64,000 bases of DNA from Candidatus Undinarchaeales archaeon (GTDB lineage Archaea > SpSt-1190 > JASMDC01), in the NCBI GenBank assembly GCA_030753015.1, contig JASMDC010000006.1, forward strand, positions 1 to 64,000, in the 5' to 3' direction. This document shows, piece after piece, positions 50,899-60,273 of the stretch. The number at the start of each line of letters is the position of its first letter. Within the stretch, counting starts at the first letter, position 1. Both the position numbers and the translations under genes were made by a program. The notes beneath the pieces were generated by a model. The model had not been told where the DNA came from. It ran no database searches and saw only the letters and a list, made by a program, of their open reading frames with translations.

Positions 50899-52208
50899 CC
50901 CTGGGTACCTGCCCCACCTGCCTCGCGGCGGTGCCGGCATCGCTTGTGCTGGAGGACGGGATGGTGCATCTGGTCAAACACTGCCCGGAGCATGGGGATA
51001 CCAGCACTCTTGTGGCCAAGGACGGTCCCGCGTGGGCCGAACTGGCCGCCTTCTACGAGGAGATGATGGCGCCTCTGCCCGGTATAGGTGACAAGAACCT
51101 GAACCTTCCACTCACGGACCGGTGCAATCTTGCCTGTCCTATCTGCTTCACCCGCTCTGGACCACGTCGCGGGGATGAGCGGGAGCCTTCTCCCGGTGAC
51201 GTCGCGCGGCTGCTTGCGGGCGTCACCGGGGCCAAGGTCCAGCTCTATGGCGGTGAGCCCACGGTCCGCAACGACCTACCGGACATCGTGACCGCGGTCA
51301 TCGCCTCCGGGAACGTGCCCGTGCTGGCCACGAACGGCCTCCTCCTGGCCGAGGAGGGTGTGCTGGACGAACTGCGTGCAGCAGGCCTGGGTGAGGTCCA
51401 TATCCAGCTCGATGGTCTATCCGGGCAGGGTGACAATACCCTCCGGGGCAGGGACGTGTCAGCGGTAAAACGCAAGGCTCTGGAAGCTCTGGAGAAGGCT
51501 GGCATGCCCACAGGCCTGGAGTGCACGTTGGCCCGCGATGTGAACGACGGAGCAGTTGCAGAGCTTCTGACCTACGCGCTGGACCATCACTTCGTACGTG
51601 GTGTGTTCTTCCGCTCCTACGGCCATCTTGGGATTGCCGGGCTCGGTCCGACGGCGCGGCTACGGGTCGAGGAGGTCGTGTCCATGGTTGCGGACGCCTC
51701 TAACGGACGTATTACTCCCGCGGGCTGGACCACCGTCCAGAAGGCGCTCTACGCTGCGTTCAACCTCCTGGGTGTCCCCAGCTGCCTGTACAACCAGTTC
51801 TACCCTGTGCTCCGCCGTCCCGATGGCACGTGGACTGCTGCCGAAGAGCTTGTCGACGTGGAAGGGCTAGATGACGCGCTGGAAAGGTTCCGTGTCACCC
51901 GCCATCGCTTGAGATGGGGGGCCGCCGCTCAGCTGGCCACCGAGGTGTTGCCGCTTGTGCGGGAGCCGGGTCTCGTACGCACCCTCCTATCCGCTGCGGT
52001 CCAGCCACTGGCAGGAGTAGGACCCTTGGATACCCTGGCCACGCCCGGTCTATTGGTAGTTGGCGCTGGCTCGTTGTGTGATCCCGACACCTTCGATCTG
52101 ACCTATTCACTACGGTGCGATGCAGGGCTGGTGGTGCGCGATGGTGAGCCATGGCTCACCCAATCCCTGGACACCCTTCGGGAGGAGCGGCGGCATGGTG
52201 AGGGCTAG
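50880..52208 (+). CDS. Tes-like radical SAM enzyme, copy 2
   Basis: 442 residues, paralogous to copy 1 throughout: LGTCPTCLAAVPASLV, LVKHCPEHGDTST, RCNLACPICFTRSG, YGGEPTVRNDLPDIVTAVI and GVFFRSYGHLGIAGLG. The N-terminal Cys quartet and the CxxxCxxC are intact. The C-terminal Cys pattern differs from copy 1 (CLYNQFYP, SLCDPDTFDL). The ATG lies 19 nt inside copy 1's end, so the two are made together, perhaps as a heteromer or as enzymes on successive substrates. Sequence drift in the substrate region is consistent with neofunctionalisation. Confidence 0.82.
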   Translation: MALLRVTLGTCPTCLAAVPASLVLEDGMVHLVKHCPEHGDTSTLVAKDGPAWAELAAFYEEMMAPLPGIGDKNLNLPLTDRCNLACPICFTRSGPRRGDEREPSPGDVARLLAGVTGAKVQLYGGEPTVRNDLPDIVTAVIASGNVPVLATNGLLLAEEGVLDELRAAGLGEVHIQLDGLSGQGDNTLRGRDVSAVKRKALEALEKAGMPTGLECTLARDVNDGAVAELLTYALDHHFVRGVFFRSYGHLGIAGLGPTARLRVEEVVSMVADASNGRITPAGWTTVQKALYAAFNLLGVPSCLYNQFYPVLRRPDGTWTAAEELVDVEGLDDALERFRVTRHRLRWGAAAQLATEVLPLVREPGLVRTLLSAAVQPLAGVGPLDTLATPGLLVVGAGSLCDPDTFDLTYSLRCDAGLVVRDGEPWLTQSLDTLREERRHGEG

Positions 52209-53022
52209 TAATAAAAGCGTGGTCCTCCGACCACGGCCTGTGCCCGGGACCGATCACCTCCATGCCGTGCTGCTCATCGCATCGCTCATCATCGTCGCGA
52301 CCGTGTTCCTTGGGCCGACCGTCGTTACAGTGGAGGACACTCGTCCTACCAGGGCCAAGGACCCAGGTGCTCGACTGTCGGTCGAGGGCCCGCCGTCTCC
52401 AGGTGTCGAGGTAGGGCCGCCCGCGCCCACGACCTCATCAGGCCCCGAGGGGCCACCCGTACCGATGCCTACGGTGGCTATAGCCACAACCACAGTTGAT
52501 CCAGATCTACCCGAGGTCATCGGACCGGTAGTGGCAGGATGGGCACCCGTCCCATCGGAGCAGGTGCCCCCGGCGCGACCCACCACCGTCCGGCTGCTTC
52601 CGCCCCGCGGCCCCGATTGGTTGATGGTCCTTGTAACTCGAGAGGCCGTGGAACCCTGCGATGAATGCCTGAGCGTTGACACCGTCAATATCGACGAGGA
52701 GTTCACCATCACGATAAAGGGTCCGGACGAGCCCGTGGTGCCCGAGTACAACCTCACGATCAACATCCCCATACCCCCGGGTTGGTGTGTGCGGACCCTC
52801 AAGGTGAAACTGTGCACCCTCCGCGACGACGGGACCGAGGGACGCTGCTCATCCTTCCAGAACGTCCCTGAGGAAATGGTGGATGGGAACATGTTGCAGT
52901 TCGACACAGAATTGCCTGCGACCATCAACACAGCCCTGGACTTCCGGTGTGATAAGAACGATGGCAGCACGACACAAGTGACCGTTGCAGTGCTACCCCG
53001 TTGGGGCGCGGACAACGCGTAG
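52195..53022 (+). CDS. Membrane-anchored protein with Pro/Thr stalk and Cys-bearing domain
   Basis: 275 residues. One N-terminal helix (AVLLIASLIIVATVFLGPTVV), a ~90-residue Pro/Thr/Ser/Gly stalk (PAPTTSSGPEGPPVPMPT), then a beta domain with CDECLSVDTVNIDEEF, PPGWCVRTLKVKLCTL and LDFRCDKNDGS. Six Cys. ATG 52195 overlaps the Tes-like gene by 14 nt after GGAGGAG, so it is in the same operon. Outward-facing; function unknown. Confidence 0.65.
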   Translation: MVRASNKSVVLRPRPVPGTDHLHAVLLIASLIIVATVFLGPTVVTVEDTRPTRAKDPGARLSVEGPPSPGVEVGPPAPTTSSGPEGPPVPMPTVAIATTTVDPDLPEVIGPVVAGWAPVPSEQVPPARPTTVRLLPPRGPDWLMVLVTREAVEPCDECLSVDTVNIDEEFTITIKGPDEPVVPEYNLTINIPIPPGWCVRTLKVKLCTLRDDGTEGRCSSFQNVPEEMVDGNMLQFDTELPATINTALDFRCDKNDGSTTQVTVAVLPRWGADNA

Positions 53023-53054
53023 GTTTTATTTAGGATGGGCACGACTCGGTATTC

Positions 53055-53588
53055 GTGGCGCCTCTCTCTTGGCTGATCGACCTCGTGCTGCGTACGATGT
53101 GGGTGTTCCTGCCTGCCATGATGGCCAACCAGATGCCTCTTCTTGCTCGCGGCATCCCTGTCCTGGACGTCCCCGTGGACGGTGGGAGGATGTGGCGTGA
53201 CGGTGGGCGGCTCCTTGGTGACCATAAGACCCTGAGGGGACTTATCTTGGGAGTGCTCGGTGGGGTGGTCACGGCCCTGGCCCAGGCGTCGGTCCCGGTC
53301 CCCTCACGTTATGTCATGGCGCTGGGGGTCAATCCTATCCTTGTCGGGGCAACGCTCGGGGCAGGGGCTCTGATCGGCGACATCATCGAGAGCTTCGTGA
53401 AACGAAGAAAGGGGGTACCTCCGGGCGAGGACTGGTTCCCATTCGACCAGCTGGACGCTGCGTTCGGAGCGTTGGCCGCCATCTGGCTGTTAGCTCCAAT
53501 CCCGTACGATGTGGCCGTGTGCTTCCTTGTCCTTGCGGTACCGCTGCACGTGGGGACCAACCGAGTGGCTATTAGACTCGGATGGTAG
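53055..53588 (+). CDS. carS: CDP-archaeol synthase
   Basis: 177 residues, several helices. Signature segments: WRDGGRLLGDHKTLRGLI, GAGALIGDIIESFVKRRKGV and PFDQLDAAFGALAA. CarS transfers CTP to unsaturated archaetidic acid (DGGGP), the step before polar headgroup addition; it is membrane-bound. GTG 53055 has TTTTATTTA 27 nt upstream, so it has its own promoter despite following the Tes-like operon by 32 bp. Its presence next to Tes-like and B12-type enzymes supports a lipid locus. Confidence 0.93.
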   Translation: MAPLSWLIDLVLRTMWVFLPAMMANQMPLLARGIPVLDVPVDGGRMWRDGGRLLGDHKTLRGLILGVLGGVVTALAQASVPVPSRYVMALGVNPILVGATLGAGALIGDIIESFVKRRKGVPPGEDWFPFDQLDAAFGALAAIWLLAPIPYDVAVCFLVLAVPLHVGTNRVAIRLGW

Positions 53589-54459
53589 GGGCGGGAGCTA
53601 ACTCCTCGTACCTGATCAGGTCCCGCGTGAGGAGATTGAACTCCAGATCGTTGAACGCCGACGGATTGAGAGAGATAATCAGCAACGCCTTGTGCAAGGC
53701 CACCTGGTCTACCAGATACTGAAGGAACTTGAGGACTGGACGGGAGCCCGCGTGGGTGCTCAGGTATTCAAGTCCGCTGAGGAGGATGATGCTCTGCTCG
53801 TACTTGCCGAAGATGTCGGTGCGTATCATGTCCGAAAGCATATGGAGGTTGTCCGTTGCGAGGATATCGTCGCTGTGCTCGGTATGGGTCAGCCACACAA
53901 GGGGGGTCTTTTGTAGGTTGAACTCCTCGCGTATGTGTTCGGGATAGATGCGGGTGATGGCCAGTCCGTGGAATCCGTGGTGGAGATGATCAGCAAAGAT
54001 ATTGAGCCCTAACTCGTTCCGACGCTCCTCGATGTAGTACGCTCGGCCGAGCTCCAGGGTGAAGGCCGGCTCCGTGGGCGTTTCCTCCTCCAAAGGGGCG
54101 TCCACATGGATCGGCGCTAGCTCGCTGGGTACGCCCAGCTCCTCGATGTGCCACGTGATCTCAATAATGCGGTGTGAACACTCATCGAGCCCGCAGCCTT
54201 TGAGTATCTCACTGATCATCCGCGTGATGAACTGGTCGATCTCAGCATAGCTTACCTTGTACTGGGGATAGAGATGGAGCACGAGGGTGCCGCTCTCATG
54301 CACGCTCTTCACGTCAACCACGATGCGCTCGTCGGCGCCTTCCCGGCTTTCGTACCCATCAAAACCGTTGACAAGGGAGAGGAGCTCTTCCCTGGTGAGA
54401 GGGTGCTTTCCCTCGATGGCGAGGGTCACGTCCATGGGGCTGGAGATGATGACGCTCAT
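53572..54459 (-). CDS. DUF835 domain protein
   Basis: 295 residues. The C-terminal ~140 residues form DUF835: GFHGLAITRIYPEHIREEFN, KTPLVWLTHTEHSDD, EQSIILLSGLEYLSTHAGSR, and VLKFLQYLVDQVALHKALLI. DUF835 occurs in archaeal signalling proteins and looks like a KaiC/RecA-type fragment without a Walker A. The N-terminal ~150 residues are unrelated. The start is ATG 54459 just after the upstream gene's stop; GTG 54468 and ATG 54435 are alternatives. It is co-transcribed with the large thiol-rich membrane protein upstream, and its 3' end overlaps carS by 17 bp. Confidence 0.78.
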   Translation of the reverse strand: MSVIISSPMDVTLAIEGKHPLTREELLSLVNGFDGYESREGADERIVVDVKSVHESGTLVLHLYPQYKVSYAEIDQFITRMISEILKGCGLDECSHRIIEITWHIEELGVPSELAPIHVDAPLEEETPTEPAFTLELGRAYYIEERRNELGLNIFADHLHHGFHGLAITRIYPEHIREEFNLQKTPLVWLTHTEHSDDILATDNLHMLSDMIRTDIFGKYEQSIILLSGLEYLSTHAGSRPVLKFLQYLVDQVALHKALLIISLNPSAFNDLEFNLLTRDLIRYEELAPAPTIRV

Positions 54460-54464
54460 GATAC

Positions 54465-56204
54465 TCACTCCATCACGGGCATCACTAACGAGCCCTTTAT
54501 CTTACCGCATGCGGTGTGGTTGTGATCGAGAAGGATACACAGGTTCTTACGCAGCACCTCTATCTCCGCGACGACCCGATCCTTGTTGAACTTCGGATCA
54601 TCGGTGAAGAGGGTTTCAGGCCAGACGTACCGGCAGTTGAACACATATGCGGGGACATCACGTAGACCGAAGATGGCACGCAGCTGCTCGGCCTCCATGT
54701 AGCTCTCGGGATCTTCGGCAGCGCAGGTGGTGGCGTCACCCTCCTTGGTCTTGACACACTCTGTGCGGATATGAAGCTCGTCTTCGAACAGCTCTGTCAG
54801 GACCTGGCTGGCCAAAGCGACCCCCTCGGATGCCGCATCATTTGGCGTGTAGAACACGAAGAGGTATGCGTCGGTGGCGTTTCCGCAGGAGTTGTCTGCC
54901 CGGGCGTAGATGAGCGGGTAGATCACCAGCGGGGTGTTCGGGTCCGTCTCATCCAGGTTCGTGAAGCGCAATAGGCCCTTGTACTTGGTGAGAAGTGCCT
55001 GGATGGCGGGGTAGTTGGAGCGGACAACCTCCGCTTCGATATAGAGGCCCGGTGCGATGGGTCGCATCGTGGACTGATCACCCTCAACGATCCGGCCGCC
55101 TACCGATTGTATGTCCTTGATGACGCCGCCAAGAGGGGCTGCGGGGCATATCGGACAAGGCACCTCCACGAGCGTCGCCACCAGCTCCTGAGGTGGGATG
55201 AACACCCAGTGGTCCTCCAAGGCGGTATAGGTGATGCTGCCCATCTCTCCCATGATGAGGCTCTCGACGGTCTCGGACAGGCGCGTGTCGTAGTAGAGGA
55301 GTTCCTTGGGCATGAGGATGTAGGGGGGTTCGCGGCCCACCATCTGGGGGGCCGTTCCATCGACCAGTCGTGCACGGGGATTGGAGATGGCTGCGACCAA
55401 CTTGTCGAAGGACTCGCAGGTTGTGCAGCCTGGAGGGCGGGCGTAGCGGACGTCCACTACGCACCAGTCCGGTATGGGATCGGAGAGGGCACACACCAGC
55501 GTCTCCAGCTCAGCGTCCTCGGCCTTCTGGTTCAAGTGGGCAAAGGTTCCCGAGCGCAGGTAGCGGCACCCGATGAGCTCTGTGGGCACGCCGATGAAAG
55601 CTCCCGTTGCATTGAGCCGGCGGACCAGTCCCATTGTGCGGGCGAACACCTCAGCACCGTCGAGCTGCTCGCAATCGGCTGCGTCCTGGGGATTGAATCC
55701 GACACACGCCTCTGCGAAAGTGATGCGCTCGCCCATACGCTTCAGGGCGTCGCGCGCTTTTACCGAGTTGAGCGAACTCGGGGTATAGAAGAGCGTGATA
55801 TTGGGGCCACAGGAAGCATCTCCCAGGTCAGTGAGAGGGACACGAGCGCTGTCTAGCAGCGACGATGGGGTCAGGGTATCCAAGCTCGGGATCTCGCCCG
55901 GGCCCGCCGTGGGCATGACGCTCGGGACCGCCCGGCCCGCGGGCAGGGTGCCCCCCTGCTGGAAGTGGTATCCGATGGCACCGATGGTTATGATGATGCC
56001 CAGTACCACTACAAGGATGATCCAGATGTCCATGGCACGCTGCTCCTCCCTTAGCTGGTGGAGCTCGTTCTCGATGATGTGCTCCTCCTCCTCGATACGA
56101 TGCTCAACCTCCTCGATGCGATGCTCGGTCTCCTCTATCTCGTGGAGAGCCTCCATCACGTTCTCGTCTTTCTTCTTGGAGGGCTTCTTGTCCTTCTTCA
56201 CCAT
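54465..56204 (-). CDS. Large membrane-anchored protein with coiled coil and Cys-rich ectodomain
   Basis: 579 residues. Residues ~15-57 are a Glu/His-rich coiled coil (HEIEETEHRIEEVEHRIEEE), ~58-78 one helix (DIWIILVVVLGIIITIGAI), and the rest is outside. The ectodomain contains NITLFYTPSSLNSVKARDAL, ARPPGCTTCESFDKLVAAI, and VPCPICPAAPLGG: thioredoxin-like spacing with CTTC and CPIC pairs, though no full thioredoxin domain was confirmed. About sixteen Cys. AGGTG precedes ATG 56204; TTTAATAAA is at 56240-56248. A surface thiol-redox or disulfide-carrying protein is plausible. Confidence 0.6.
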   Translation of the reverse strand: MVKKDKKPSKKKDENVMEALHEIEETEHRIEEVEHRIEEEEHIIENELHQLREEQRAMDIWIILVVVLGIIITIGAIGYHFQQGGTLPAGRAVPSVMPTAGPGEIPSLDTLTPSSLLDSARVPLTDLGDASCGPNITLFYTPSSLNSVKARDALKRMGERITFAEACVGFNPQDAADCEQLDGAEVFARTMGLVRRLNATGAFIGVPTELIGCRYLRSGTFAHLNQKAEDAELETLVCALSDPIPDWCVVDVRYARPPGCTTCESFDKLVAAISNPRARLVDGTAPQMVGREPPYILMPKELLYYDTRLSETVESLIMGEMGSITYTALEDHWVFIPPQELVATLVEVPCPICPAAPLGGVIKDIQSVGGRIVEGDQSTMRPIAPGLYIEAEVVRSNYPAIQALLTKYKGLLRFTNLDETDPNTPLVIYPLIYARADNSCGNATDAYLFVFYTPNDAASEGVALASQVLTELFEDELHIRTECVKTKEGDATTCAAEDPESYMEAEQLRAIFGLRDVPAYVFNCRYVWPETLFTDDPKFNKDRVVAEIEVLRKNLCILLDHNHTACGKIKGSLVMPVME

Positions 56205-56356
56205 CGGTGGGACACCTGCGCGAAGGGAGCGCCGGGTTCTTTAATAAACCTATCCGCGGGCCGGCTCCGTGGACCGGATCATGACATAAGTCACCAGTCC
56301 ATACTTCGCGGGCCGGCTTCGGAAAGTTTGAAAAGCTTGGCCCTGTCCTTCGGGCC

Positions 56357-57676
56357 ATGGAGCTCAAGACGCCCCGGGGCACGCGTGATTTCCTTCCCGA
56401 CGTCATGATCGCCCGCAAGCACGTCATCCAGGTCATCGAGGGCATCTTCGCCCGCTATGGTTACTCACCCATCGAGACACCGGCGTTCGAGCACCTCGAG
56501 ACGCTGACCTGCAAGGGCGGCGATGAGGTCGACGAGCAGATCTACGCCTTCGAGGACAAGTCCGGTAGGAAGCTGGGATTGCGCTTCGATCTCACCACTC
56601 CACTGGCCCGGCTCGTGGCCCAGAATCCCAATATTCCGATGCCTTTCAAGCGTTACCATATCTCCAGGGTGTGGCGGTACGAGCGCCAGCAGAAAGGGCG
56701 CTACCGCGAGTTCTGGCAGGCCGACGTGGACGTCGTGGGCTCCCCGTTGATGGTCGCGGATGCAGAAGCGCTCACGGTCGCGGTGGAGTGCCTGCGTGCT
56801 CTCGGGTTCGTCAGTTTCCAGGTGAGGATCAATCATCGCAAGCTACTGGAGGCGCTGGCGGCCGTGTGTGGTATTCCAGATGACCTCATCCCGGCAGCCT
56901 TCCGCGCCATGGACAAGATCGACAAGATCGGTCGCAAGGGCGTGTGGGAGGAGATGGAGGGAAAGGGTATCGAGTTCGACGCTATCGAGTCCATCCTTGA
57001 CTTCATCGAGATAGCGGGACCCCCTGAGGAGGTGCTGTCCAAGGCCGAGGAGCTGGTGGGCGAGCACCCGCTCGGGAAACAAGGCATCGATGAGCTCCGC
57101 CAGATCGCAGGCCACCTAAAGGCCTTCGGCATCAGTGACGAGGTGGTTATCGACCTGTCCCTTGTACGGGGCCTCTCCTACTACACCGGACCGATCTTCG
57201 AGGCGAGTATCCCCGAGGGTGGTGTGGGGAGCGTCGCCGGTGGCGGACGCTACGACGGGCTCGTCGCCATGTACGGCGCCCAGCCGCGACCCGCCGTGGG
57301 CATCTCTCTCGGCATCGAGCGCATAATGGCCATCATGATCGAACGGAAGATGGTACCTGATATGCGGACCATGGCCCGGGTGCTCGTTGCTCCGGTGAAC
57401 GATAAGATGCGTGAGAAGGCCATCGAACTGGCCCAGGTGCTCCGGGACTCGGGTGTTGCGACCGACCTGGACCTCCGCGGCCGGAAGCTGGGTAAGCTAT
57501 TCGAGTACGCCGACATCATGCGCGTTCCCTACGTGCTCGTGGTGGGCCCTCGGGATCTGAAGGAGGGCGTGGTCGTGCTGCGGAACATGACCTCCGGTGA
57601 TGAGGAGCGGATTCCTTTGGACACGCTCGGGAAGAATGTGAACGATGTCATCCAGACCGGGAACCTCGAAGCCTGA
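56357..57676 (+). CDS. hisS: Histidyl-tRNA synthetase
   Basis: 439 residues, class II. TPRGTRDFLPDVMIARKHVI and motif 2 RVWRYERQQKGRYREFWQAD, then HisA motifs RGLSYYTGPIFEA and AGGGRYDGLVA, and motif 3 GISLGIERI. A C-terminal anticodon-binding domain has RVLVAPVNDKMREKAIELAQ. Charges tRNA-His. GTTTGAAAAG 26 nt upstream is a weak TATA. It is divergent from the thiol-rich membrane gene. Overlaps the riboflavin reductase gene by 32 nt. Confidence 0.96.
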   Translation: MELKTPRGTRDFLPDVMIARKHVIQVIEGIFARYGYSPIETPAFEHLETLTCKGGDEVDEQIYAFEDKSGRKLGLRFDLTTPLARLVAQNPNIPMPFKRYHISRVWRYERQQKGRYREFWQADVDVVGSPLMVADAEALTVAVECLRALGFVSFQVRINHRKLLEALAAVCGIPDDLIPAAFRAMDKIDKIGRKGVWEEMEGKGIEFDAIESILDFIEIAGPPEEVLSKAEELVGEHPLGKQGIDELRQIAGHLKAFGISDEVVIDLSLVRGLSYYTGPIFEASIPEGGVGSVAGGGRYDGLVAMYGAQPRPAVGISLGIERIMAIMIERKMVPDMRTMARVLVAPVNDKMREKAIELAQVLRDSGVATDLDLRGRKLGKLFEYADIMRVPYVLVVGPRDLKEGVVVLRNMTSGDEERIPLDTLGKNVNDVIQTGNLEA

Positions 57677-58313
57677 GATAGTACTCTCGTCGGCCATGAG
57701 CCTGGACGGGAGGATATCCACGCGAGCAGGCGATTCACGCATCTCGAGTCAGGACGATCTGGTCCGGGTGCACGCGCTCCGCGCCAGAATGGACGCCATC
57801 TTGGTGGGCTCGGGCACCGTGCTGGCCGACGATCCCTGCCTCACGACCCGGCTCGTGGACGGCCCAAGCCCCTTGCGTGTTGTTGTGGACGGCCGGGCCA
57901 GGACCCCTCCGGGCGCCCGCGTGCTCGATGATGGGGCACCCACTGTGATCTACGTATCACGAAAAGCACCTTCTGGTCGGGTCGCCGCTCTGCAAGAGAA
58001 GTGCGATGTGGTGGTGCTGGGCGAGGAGCACGTCGATCTTGCGGCCATGCTCGATGACCTGGACGCACGCGGTGTACGCACCGCGATGCTGGAGGGTGGT
58101 GGTGGACTTAACGCTGCTATGTTCGCTGCCGGGCTTGTGGACAAGGTCCATATCACGGTCGCACCCTTTGTCATAGGTGGGAAGGACTCGGTGCCGCTGG
58201 TCGGTGGAGATGGCGTGACGTCGGTTGACGATGCTCCGCATCTCGAGCTCGAGAACGTCGAGGTGATAGGGGCAGAGGTGCTCCTACGTTACCGGGTGCA
58301 GCGCTGCGACTAG
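57645..58313 (+). CDS. arfC: 2,5-diamino-6-ribosylamino-pyrimidinone 5'-phosphate reductase
   Basis: 222 residues of the RibD C-terminal (DHFR-like) family: VLSSAMSLDGRISTRAGDS, ILVGSGTVLADDPCLTTRL, LRVVVDGRARTPPGA and AMLEGGGGLNAAMFAAGLVD. In archaea it reduces DARPP before deamination, the third step of riboflavin synthesis. It starts inside hisS, likely co-translated, and converges with arginine decarboxylase by 4 bp. The other rib genes lie on the opposite strand at 58847-61175. Confidence 0.9.
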   Translation: MSSRPGTSKPEIVLSSAMSLDGRISTRAGDSRISSQDDLVRVHALRARMDAILVGSGTVLADDPCLTTRLVDGPSPLRVVVDGRARTPPGARVLDDGAPTVIYVSRKAPSGRVAALQEKCDVVVLGEEHVDLAAMLDDLDARGVRTAMLEGGGGLNAAMFAAGLVDKVHITVAPFVIGGKDSVPLVGGDGVTSVDDAPHLELENVEVIGAEVLLRYRVQRCD

Positions 58314-58819
58314 TCCTCCAGGAACACCGCCACGGCGACCGCCACGTTCCACACGCCAGCCTTAGCCCTTGTGACGCAGGAGATTGTGGGGGATGCCGCA
58401 CAGACCTCATAGGCGCGCGATGTATCGATGTCCAAGGACGTTACCAGCATGCCCTGTGCGAGTTCGCGTGCAGCGGCCTCGATATCTTCCGGTGTACGTC
58501 CGTTGCCAGCGCACTCACCGATATAGCCATGGCGTGATCCGTCCTTAGGAACGGCGATACATACTGAAGTCGACAGCGGAGCATCTTCACAATCGCTCTC
58601 GTCACGTGCCATGACGCAGAACGTGATGGCTCCCGGTACCAGGGCGGCGGTCCCCGCCTCACGGTCCACGATCCGACACCCTGGCGGGAGGACGCTGGAG
58701 ACAAGCACGAGGTTGCACTGTTCGATTCCCGCGTCCCGGAGTGCCAGCTCAAAAGCGTGGATGCGGTCGGGATGCTGCCCCTGGCCTGCTGTCAGGAACA
58801 CGCGTCGCGGGACGATCAT
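58310..58819 (-). CDS. pdaD: Pyruvoyl-dependent arginine decarboxylase
   Basis: 169 residues of the PvlArgDC family. The self-cleavage site is Ser41-Ser42 in LVLVSSVLPPGCRIVD, giving beta and pyruvoyl-bearing alpha chains. Other hallmarks are FLTAGQGQHPDRIHAFELAL, AVPKDGSRHGYIGECAGNG and VWNVAVAVAVFL. Makes agmatine, the archaeal route to polyamines and agmatidine tRNA modification. The TATA TTTTAAACC at 58846-58854, inside the end of the preceding gene, supports ATG 58819. Confidence 0.93.
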   Translation of the reverse strand: MIVPRRVFLTAGQGQHPDRIHAFELALRDAGIEQCNLVLVSSVLPPGCRIVDREAGTAALVPGAITFCVMARDESDCEDAPLSTSVCIAVPKDGSRHGYIGECAGNGRTPEDIEAAARELAQGMLVTSLDIDTSRAYEVCAASPTISCVTRAKAGVWNVAVAVAVFLED

Positions 58820-58846
58820 CGTCGGGGGATGAATCAGGAGGGGCTT

Positions 58847-59599
58847 TTAAACCTGATGCCTGCACGAGGCCGCGTCCCTGGCCGCACCGTTGAGCGACCT
58901 GATGTGCTCGAGCTCATGCTTTGCAGCAAGGTCCGCCTCATGGGCGTTGGAACCGGTGCCGAACCCGACCTTTAGGGGTACGTCCTCATGTTCCTTGAGC
59001 CGGGTGAGGAGCGCACAGATGTCCTTCCTGTCCACACCGTTAACAGGTGCGATAATGTTGTCCCCTCCAACGAAGAAGGCAGTGGCCCCAAGCTCACGTA
59101 GGCCCTGGGCCAGGATGAGGTAGGCCCGTTTCACAGCGAGGTAAGCATCGTAAGCGGAGAGAACGTCGGTGATCGTACCCGTGGCGTCATCGATGTCGAA
59201 GTGGCCGATGTCCACTCGGCCCGAATCCAGGAAGGTGCCCTCGACGACCGCAGTGCGTGAGGACTGGGCCGAGCCAGCCTGATGAATGTGACGTGTGGCC
59301 TCCTCCTGGGCTTCGAGCGCCGTTCGCCCGGTACCCACTCCGATGCTCAGGGTGAAAGGATAGCGAGCCTGGAGGCTCTGCTGGATACGACGGTGCGCAT
59401 CCTTGTCGATACCGTTGGAGATGGCCAGGATGTTGTCGAACCGGGTGGCGAAAGCGAGACCATCCCTGCTGGAGAACTGGTGTTGGACATCAGCGTAGAA
59501 TGAGGACTGGAGGATCTGGATGTCAGCCTCCCGTTTGGGAGCGGGATCCACCGTCCAGGGACCGTAGTTATCTATCTGGACCAGGCTCATCTGGATCAT
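58847..59599 (-). CDS. arfA: GTP cyclohydrolase III
   Basis: 250 residues: [20 protein letters not shown] at the start, [20 protein letters not shown] and a second half [19 protein letters not shown], the tandem cyclase-like halves with metal-binding Asp. It forms FAPy from GTP, the first archaeal step toward riboflavin/F420. The ATG at 59599 overlaps the ribB stop by ATGA (59596-59599). Confidence 0.94.
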   Translation of the reverse strand: MIQMSLVQIDNYGPWTVDPAPKREADIQILQSSFYADVQHQFSSRDGLAFATRFDNILAISNGIDKDAHRRIQQSLQARYPFTLSIGVGTGRTALEAQEEATRHIHQAGSAQSSRTAVVEGTFLDSGRVDIGHFDIDDATGTITDVLSAYDAYLAVKRAYLILAQGLRELGATAFFVGGDNIIAPVNGVDRKDICALLTRLKEHEDVPLKVGFGTGSNAHEADLAAKHELEHIRSLNGAARDAASCRHQV

Positions 59600-60273
59600 G
59601 GTCGCTCCTCCCGCCAGGCATCCATGATCTCATCGCAGCTGATGAAGGGGAGCCTGTGTCGCTCAGCGTATCCTTGCGCCTCACTGGGAGGAACGGCTTT
59701 CCCTGTATCAGCCATCATCTCGCAGATGGTAGTGACCTGTGGCAATCCTGCCATGTCCGCCATTGCGAGGGTGATCTCAGTATGTCCCTGACGGACATCG
59801 AGCAGCCCGTCCGCGCCCCGGAGAAGAGGCACGTGTCCCGGGGAGCGGAACAAGGACCCGAACTCGGCGAATCGTCGGTCAACGACCAGAGCGGCCAGTT
59901 CCTTGATGGTGAGCGCCCGGTCGTCGTCGGTGATGCCGGTGAAGGTCTTACGATGGTTCACGGTGATGGAGAAGGACGAGCGCTCATCGTACGGGATGTC
60001 ATGAGGACTGAGCGAAGGGAGCACAGGGAACCGTTGGGACGCCTCGGAGAGCACATCGGTCATGAAGGGGATTCCTATGGCCTTGCACTCCTCGTGGCCG
60101 AGAGCGGTGCATATGAGACCTCCTGCGTCCCTGCGCATGGTGCGCACGTGGGCAGGGGTGACGTGGAGCGAGGAGACGAGCATGTCAGTCTCCCCCTCCC
60201 TGTCGTCCCGGTCGAACACCAGCACGATTCGGCCCTCTCTGAGGGCCGCCAGCGCCTCATCAAGGGAACCCAT
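59596..60273 (-). CDS. ribB: 3,4-dihydroxy-2-butanone-4-phosphate synthase
   Basis: 225 residues: [18 protein letters not shown] (acidic Mg loop), [39 protein letters not shown] and [20 protein letters not shown] with [15 protein letters not shown]. Makes DHBP from ribulose-5-phosphate. Single-domain archaeal form, not fused to ribA. Starts at ATG 60273, which shares one base with the stop of ribH (60273). Confidence 0.94.
   Translation of the reverse strand: MGSLDEALAALREGRIVLVFDRDDREGETDMLVSSLHVTPAHVRTMRRDAGGLICTALGHEECKAIGIPFMTDVLSEASQRFPVLPSLSPHDIPYDERSSFSITVNHRKTFTGITDDDRALTIKELAALVVDRRFAEFGSLFRSPGHVPLLRGADGLLDVRQGHTEITLAMADMAGLPQVTTICEMMADTGKAVPPSEAQGYAERHRLPFISCDEIMDAWREERP

Noticed and set aside
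58720..58740. tRNA T-loop-like GTTCGATTCCCG
   Set aside because: Sits inside the arginine decarboxylase codons; no acceptor or anticodon arms nearby.
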